Shown: piece by piece, positions 60,144 to 64,000 of the stretch | How the letters are laid out: each line of letters begins with the position of its first letter | Position numbering within the stretch: position 1 is the stretch's first letter | Source of the DNA: an uncultured Prevotella sp. | GTDB taxonomy: Bacteria; Bacteroidota; Bacteroidia; Bacteroidales; Bacteroidaceae | Reading direction: 5' to 3' | NCBI GenBank assembly: GCA_944319935.1 | Contig: CALUFM010000002.1 | Span: 124,001 to 188,000 of the forward strand | Length of the DNA stretch: 64,000 nucleotides | Position numbers and translations under genes: made by a program | Notes under the pieces: model-generated | Database searches by the model: none | What the model was told of the DNA's origin: nothing | The model's input: the letters and a program-made list of their open reading frames with translations, nothing else

Positions 60144-61349
60144 TTAATGTTTTTGATTCAGTAATGTTGACATTTCATCGATTATGTCGCATGCAACTTC
60201 ATGCTTGTTTTTCTTTTCGTATTCTTTTTCCAACGTTTCCGTGATAATCTTGATTTGGTTGTCGTCTGTCCTGAATGTCGTCCCCTCGTTGCGTGTAGAG
60301 TTGAGTACAATGAAGTCAAAATGCTTTTTTTCCAGCTTCGCTTTTGCATTTGCGTCTTCGTTGTCAGTTTCCAATGCGAATCCGATTAGTATTTGTCCGT
60401 TGCATTTTCTTTTGCCAAGTTCTTCAGCAATGTCATGCGTCGGGCTTAACCGTATCGTGAGGTCGTCCTTCCCGCGTTTGATTTTTTTGTCAGAAACATT
60501 CTCCGGCTTGAAATCCGCCACTGCGGCGCAAAGTATCGCGGCATCGCAGCCATTGAATTTATTTGTGGCCGCATTGTACATTTCTTGGCAGTTCTCCACG
60601 TTTATACGGTGTATTTTCTTGGAACATCCGATGCTTACAGGGCCGCTTACGAGTGTTACGTCCGCTCCCCGCTTTGCGCATTCTTCTGCAATGGCGAAGC
60701 CCATCTTGCCGCTTGAATAGTTGCCGATGAATCTTACAGGGTCTATTTTTTCGTATGTAGGTCCTGCCGTTATCATGATTTTCTTGCCTCGGAGTTCGTC
60801 TTTCTTTTCATAGAAAAAATCATCAAGCGTGTTGACGATGCAATCTGGCTCTTCCATGCGGCCTTTCCCTTCAAGCCCGCTGGCAAGAAATCCACTTTGT
60901 GGTTCTATTATGACGTTGCCGTATGACCGCAGTTTGTCAAGGTTCTGTTGGGTTGACGGGTGGGCATACATGTCAAGGTCCATTGCTGGGGCGATGAACA
61001 CTGGGGCTTTCATTGAAAGGTAAGTGGTTATGAGCATATTGTCTGCTATGCCGTTAGCCATTTTCCCGATTGTGCTTGCCGTGCATGGTGCAATCAGCAT
61101 GGCGTCAGCCCATAGCCCCAAGTCAACGTGGGAGTTCCAAGTACCGTCACGTTGTGAGAAAAACTCACTTATTACGGGTTTGTGTGTAAGTGCTGACAGG
61201 GTTATCGGTGTGATGAATTCTTTTCCTGCGGGGGTTATAACGGTTTGCACTTCCGCTCCTCGCTTTATGAGTCCACGGATAATCAAGCATGCCTTGTAAG
61301 CCGCAATGCTGCCCGTTATTCCAAGTACGATTTTCTTGCCTTTCAACAT
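60144..61349 (-). CDS. coaBC: Bifunctional phosphopantothenoylcysteine decarboxylase / phosphopantothenate-cysteine ligase
   Basis: A 401-residue fusion catalysing two CoA-pathway steps. The N-terminal FMN-dependent decarboxylase (CoaC) shows GITGSIAAYKACLIIRGL, HVDLGLWADAMLIAPCTAST and the substrate-recognition APAMDLDMYAHPSTQQNL. The C-terminal ligase (CoaB) shows ITAGPTYEKIDPVRFIGNYS and AAVADFKPENVSDKKIKRG. Both halves are complete. It follows on from the pantothenate made by the PanC encoded at 30 kb. DUF4835 follows 27 bases after the stop codon. Confidence 0.95.
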   Translation of the reverse strand: MLKGKKIVLGITGSIAAYKACLIIRGLIKRGAEVQTVITPAGKEFITPITLSALTHKPVISEFFSQRDGTWNSHVDLGLWADAMLIAPCTASTIGKMANGIADNMLITTYLSMKAPVFIAPAMDLDMYAHPSTQQNLDKLRSYGNVIIEPQSGFLASGLEGKGRMEEPDCIVNTLDDFFYEKKDELRGKKIMITAGPTYEKIDPVRFIGNYSSGKMGFAIAEECAKRGADVTLVSGPVSIGCSKKIHRINVENCQEMYNAATNKFNGCDAAILCAAVADFKPENVSDKKIKRGKDDLTIRLSPTHDIAEELGKRKCNGQILIGFALETDNEDANAKAKLEKKHFDFIVLNSTRNEGTTFRTDDNQIKIITETLEKEYEKKNKHEVACDIIDEMSTLLNQKH

Positions 61350-61417
61350 GGAGACTTAAAATTTAGAGATGAGAGTTGATAAAAACCTGCCTTTGTTTTT
61401 ACGAACCAAGCATTTTC

Positions 61418-62272
61418 CTAATTCTTATTAAATTCCCTCAGGCGTATGCGGGTAAGCACTTGTTTTGTATTATAGGTGAAGTCGCTGCTTAACATCCAAC
61501 TGTAATATCCCGGGTCTCTGTGAAGCACATCGGCAACGCCCCAGCCTTTGTATTTCCCGAAATTGAATACTTCATACATGCGTGGTTTGCCGGAAGCGTC
61601 AGTCAGGATATTGCCGTCTTTGTCTTTCAGCTCTTTCCAGATTATGCGTCCTGCAAAGTCTACGTTGTTGTTCATTTTTGAGAACTCTGCAAGTTCGTCC
61701 ATATCGTTGTTGAGCTGGCGTTCAGGTTCCTCTTGCTTGCCTGGAGCGTACATGTCAAGTTCGCCTTGTAGCACACGGTAGGTGGCTTCGGTGTCTTGGT
61801 CGGCTTTGTGCGCAGTGAAATCTTCTTCCATCTTGCGACCGCAGTAGAATTTGTATGCAGCGGCAAGATTGCGGCGTTCCATCTTGTGGAAGATTGTCTG
61901 GACGTCTATCAGGCGGCATTTCGAGAAATCGAAATCTATTCCGGCACGTAAAAATTCTTCTGCAAGCATTGGAACATCAAAGTGGTTGGAGTTGAATCCT
62001 GCAAAGTCACATCCTTTGAATTTGTTTTCCAAGTCAGAGGCTATTTCCTTGAATGTAGGCGCATCTTTAACGTCGTCATCCGTTATTCCTGTAAGTTGTG
62101 CCACTTCTGCCGGTATCGGCCGCCCTGGGTTTACAAAAAGATTCTTGCGTTCTTCTTTTCCGTCTGGATATACTTTTATATATGATATTTGTATGATTTT
62201 GTCCTTTACAAGGTCAAGCCCCGTTGTCTCAAGGTCAAAGACAATCAGGGGCTTAGTTAGATTTAGTTTCAT
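61418..62272 (-). CDS. 3'-5' exonuclease, DEDDh type, ExoX-like
   Basis: A 284-residue DnaQ-fold exonuclease. The metal-binding residues are Asp13 and Glu15 (VFDLETTGLD), Asp99 (GFNSNHFDVPML), and His155 with Asp160 (AHKADQDTEAT). The C-terminal part (NFGKYKGWGVADVLHRDPGY, YSWMLSSDF) resembles the DNA-binding end of ExoX-type proteins. It lies between coaBC and dnaN on the same strand as dnaN, so a DNA-proofreading or repair role is plausible; there is no separate polymerase here. No clamp-binding motif of the QLxLF type was seen. Confidence 0.9.
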   Translation of the reverse strand: MKLNLTKPLIVFDLETTGLDLVKDKIIQISYIKVYPDGKEERKNLFVNPGRPIPAEVAQLTGITDDDVKDAPTFKEIASDLENKFKGCDFAGFNSNHFDVPMLAEEFLRAGIDFDFSKCRLIDVQTIFHKMERRNLAAAYKFYCGRKMEEDFTAHKADQDTEATYRVLQGELDMYAPGKQEEPERQLNNDMDELAEFSKMNNNVDFAGRIIWKELKDKDGNILTDASGKPRMYEVFNFGKYKGWGVADVLHRDPGYYSWMLSSDFTYNTKQVLTRIRLREFNKN

Positions 62273-62294
62273 ATTTATATAAATTGGTCAGTTG

Positions 62295-62380
62295 CAAGCA
62301 TGCAGGTGGCAAGTTTTTTCCCAGATGCGATTTTCTTTGTTTGCGTGAAAACGGCTCATCGGCTTGCCACTTGAATGCTT
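62295..62380 (-). other. Imperfect 19-base inverted repeat between dnaN and the exonuclease gene
   Basis: CAAGCATGCAGGTGGCAAG (62295-62313) pairs with 62362-62380 at 17 of 19 positions, around a 48-base loop containing a T-run. It lies just after the dnaN stop codon and may end its transcript, but the long loop makes this weak. Confidence 0.5.
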
Positions 62381-62396
62381 GTCTGTTTCTTATGAA

Positions 62397-63521
62397 TTAG
62401 TCATTCAGCAACATGGGCATGATTAGCATCAGGATGTCTTCGTTCTCAGGCTGCTGTGTCGGAAGTATTAGGCATGGGCGGCTTGGGTCGGCAAACTCAA
62501 GTGTGACTTCCTCACAGTCAAGGTTGGTAAGTATTTCCATCAGCGTTGTACCCTTGAAGCCTATGTCCATTGTCGCACCAGTATAGTCGCAAATGATTTC
62601 TTCTTTTGCGCTTGTGTAGAATTCTATGTCTTCTGATGAAATTACGGCTTTGCCTGCTTCTATGTGCAACCTGATTTGCTGGCTGCTGTCGCTTGCAAAC
62701 GGCAACACGCGACGTATCACCCCAATCATCACCATCCTGTCCATTGTCAGTTGGTTGGGATTGTCCTGTGGAATTACAGAATTGTAGTTCGGGTATCGTC
62801 CTTCTATCAGTCTGCATGTCAGGGAACCGTCTGCATAAGAAATGTTGGCATTGCGGTCGTCGAAGCGTATTATCACTTCATCTTCGCTTTTTGTCAGCAC
62901 GTTCTTCAGAAGTGTGGCCGGCTTCTTGGGCAATATGAACGACATGGGATTTTCTGTTTTGATGTTTTTGTTGCGAGTGCGCACAAGTTTGTGGCCGTCG
63001 CTTGCTACAATGGCCAAGCCTTCTTGGTTAAGGTCGAAATAGATGCCGTTCATCACGGGTCTCAGTTCTTCGTTTGCGGTTGCGAATATCGAGTGTGATA
63101 TGTCGTTGACAAGTGTCTTGGAGTCAATTATGATAGAAGTTGCTCCGTCATGAAGTGGCTGCAGACGTGGAAACTCGTCACCGCGCTGCGCAGTGAAATT
63201 GTACATGCCGTTAAGGTAAATCACCTTTACTGCGAATGATGACATGTCAACGTCTAATGTCAGGGGTTGTTCGGGCAATTCCCTTACCGCGTCAAGAATG
63301 GTACGGTAGTTTACGGCGAATGTTCCTTCGCTGTCCGCCTCGTCCGCTTGCAGTTGGGTTGTCATCACGTTCTCGCTGTCAGATGCGGTTATTGTGAGAG
63401 TATTGCCTTTCACATCGAACAGGTAGCAATCCAATATGGGCATTGTGTTCTTGTTGTTGAATACCTTTGACAAGGCCGACAGGCGGCTGGCCAAAGCAGT
63501 GCTTGATATTGTAAGTCTCAT
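62397..63521 (-). CDS. dnaN: DNA polymerase III sliding clamp (beta subunit)
   Basis: A 374-residue ring-forming processivity clamp. Three repeated clamp domains are seen (opening MRLTISSTALASRLSALSKV, middle VNDISHSIFATANEELRPVM, last QQIRLHIEAGKAVISSED). The C-terminal SRPCLILPTQQPENEDILML holds the hydrophobic pocket that binds polymerases. Length is normal. In many bacteria dnaN follows dnaA at the origin, but no dnaA or DnaA-box cluster is in this window, so it is not evidence for the origin here. A consensus promoter lies 139 bases upstream. Confidence 0.97.
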   Translation of the reverse strand: MRLTISSTALASRLSALSKVFNNKNTMPILDCYLFDVKGNTLTITASDSENVMTTQLQADEADSEGTFAVNYRTILDAVRELPEQPLTLDVDMSSFAVKVIYLNGMYNFTAQRGDEFPRLQPLHDGATSIIIDSKTLVNDISHSIFATANEELRPVMNGIYFDLNQEGLAIVASDGHKLVRTRNKNIKTENPMSFILPKKPATLLKNVLTKSEDEVIIRFDDRNANISYADGSLTCRLIEGRYPNYNSVIPQDNPNQLTMDRMVMIGVIRRVLPFASDSSQQIRLHIEAGKAVISSEDIEFYTSAKEEIICDYTGATMDIGFKGTTLMEILTNLDCEEVTLEFADPSRPCLILPTQQPENEDILMLIMPMLLND

Positions 63522-63660
63522 ATCGTTATTTGGTATTATGTTTGTAATCTTTGTTTATGTGCATGATGCCACAATAGGCAGATGGCTCATTTTCGCCATT
63601 TGTCTACTGGAAGATGGTTTGCTTATCCTTATGAACTTGTTTATTCATAAAATTAGGATA

Positions 63661-63692
63661 CAAAAATACGAAAAAGCAAACGGCAAAACAAA
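63661..63692 (-). promoter_or_regulatory. Promoter for dnaN
   Basis: On the minus strand: TTTG (63689-63692), 20 bases, TATTTTTG (63661-63668). The start codon is 139 bases downstream. Confidence 0.55.
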
Positions 63693-63776
63693 AAAAATGT
63701 GCAAAAATTTCTTTATTCACAGGTAAATTATTAATTTCGCAAACTCAAAATAAACAACAAACAGTAACAAGAAAAT

Positions 63777-64000
63777 ATGGAAATAGAAGGTAAAATCATA
63801 GCGGTTATCCCTGCGAGGGAAGGTGTTTCCGCAAGGACCGGCAGTCCGTGGAAGACTCAGGATTACGTCATCGAGACGCATGAGCAGTATCCAAAGAAAT
63901 GTTGTTTTAACGTATTTGGGTCAGATAAAATACAGTTGTTTGACATAAAGGTAGGTGAGGAGCTTCGTGTAAGCTTCGACATTGACGCTCACGAGTACCA
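63777..64000 (+). CDS. DUF3127 family protein, N-terminal part (partial)
   Basis: The frame starting with ATG at 63777 runs to the end of the window without a stop (74 residues). MEIEGKIIAVIPAREGVSAR, TGSPWKTQDYVIETHEQYPK and KCCFNVFGSDKIQLFDIKVG match the DUF3127 opening, a small OB-fold protein proposed to bind single-stranded DNA; members are about 120 residues. It is divergent from dnaN across 255 bases. The function beyond the fold is inference. Confidence 0.85.
   Translation, partial: MEIEGKIIAVIPAREGVSARTGSPWKTQDYVIETHEQYPKKCCFNVFGSDKIQLFDIKVGEELRVSFDIDAHEY

Noticed and set aside
62397..63776. dnaN as a marker of the replication origin
   Set aside because: No dnaA gene, DnaA-box cluster or AT-rich unwinding region is seen near it; dnaN is often not next to oriC in Bacteroidetes.

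Overview
This 64 kb window looks like a chromosomal segment of a Bacteroidales bacterium, most likely Prevotella in the broad sense. The evidence is the set of lineage-typical families (DUF4270, DUF4835, DUF4923, DUF5687, DUF3127, TamL/TamB, S16 with a long acidic C-terminal tail), the absence of Shine-Dalgarno sequences, and many promoters of the Bacteroidetes type (TTTG, about 19 bases, TAnnTTTG). No tRNA, rRNA, CRISPR array, phage or conjugative module was seen. Nearly all of it is core chromosome; the one clear mobile element is a decayed IS982-family insertion sequence.

Layout. 1-1.1 kb: 3' end of glucose-6-phosphate isomerase and a HAD phosphatase. 1.26-2.30 kb: IS982-type element with terminal inverted repeats and an intact 7-bp target duplication, but a broken transposase. 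2.4-9 kb: htpG, a small lipoprotein, dipeptidase pepD, a Skp/OmpH-like lipoprotein, an ADP-ribosylglycohydrolase. 9-19.4 kb: pyruvate phosphate dikinase, glutamine synthetase, RlmD-type rRNA methyltransferase, an OprP-like porin and a K+-dependent membrane pyrophosphatase. 19.6-24.3 kb: a DUF5687 membrane protein, a LolA-like protein and ftsK. 24.4-29 kb: a compact cluster of a DEDDy exonuclease, RlmI-like methyltransferase and tilS, then galE. 29.4-33.4 kb: panC-panD, divergent from a one-domain glycogen-synthase-like protein, a DUF4270 lipoprotein and a 41-residue protein.

33.4-36.1 kb: methylmalonyl-CoA operon (epimerase, carboxyltransferase, 50-residue protein, biotin carrier) without the membrane beta subunit. 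36.4-46.7 kb: a TrmH-type methyltransferase divergent from tamL, a lipoprotein overlapping the tamL 3' end, an MBL-fold hydrolase, DUF4923, rpsP and tamB; tamL and tamB together suggest an envelope transport system. 46.9-50 kb: three glycosyltransferases. 50.7-55.3 kb: an unrecognised acidic protein with an omega-amidase, then rarA, a 2-hydroxyacid dehydrogenase and a TRIC-type channel. 55.3-64 kb: a TPR protein on a dead trypsin-like domain, recN, DUF4835, coaBC, an ExoX-like exonuclease, dnaN and the start of a DUF3127 gene.

Metabolically the window fits an anaerobic fermenter: PPi-linked glycolysis (dikinase plus ion-pumping pyrophosphatase) and the methylmalonyl-CoA steps of succinate/propionate metabolism. 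Most gene ends carry strong hairpin terminators. I did not find a clearly new multi-gene system. The best leads are the acidic unknown protein, the dead-protease TPR protein, the one-domain GT5-like protein, the incomplete decarboxylase operon, and several unusually long or two-state hairpins.
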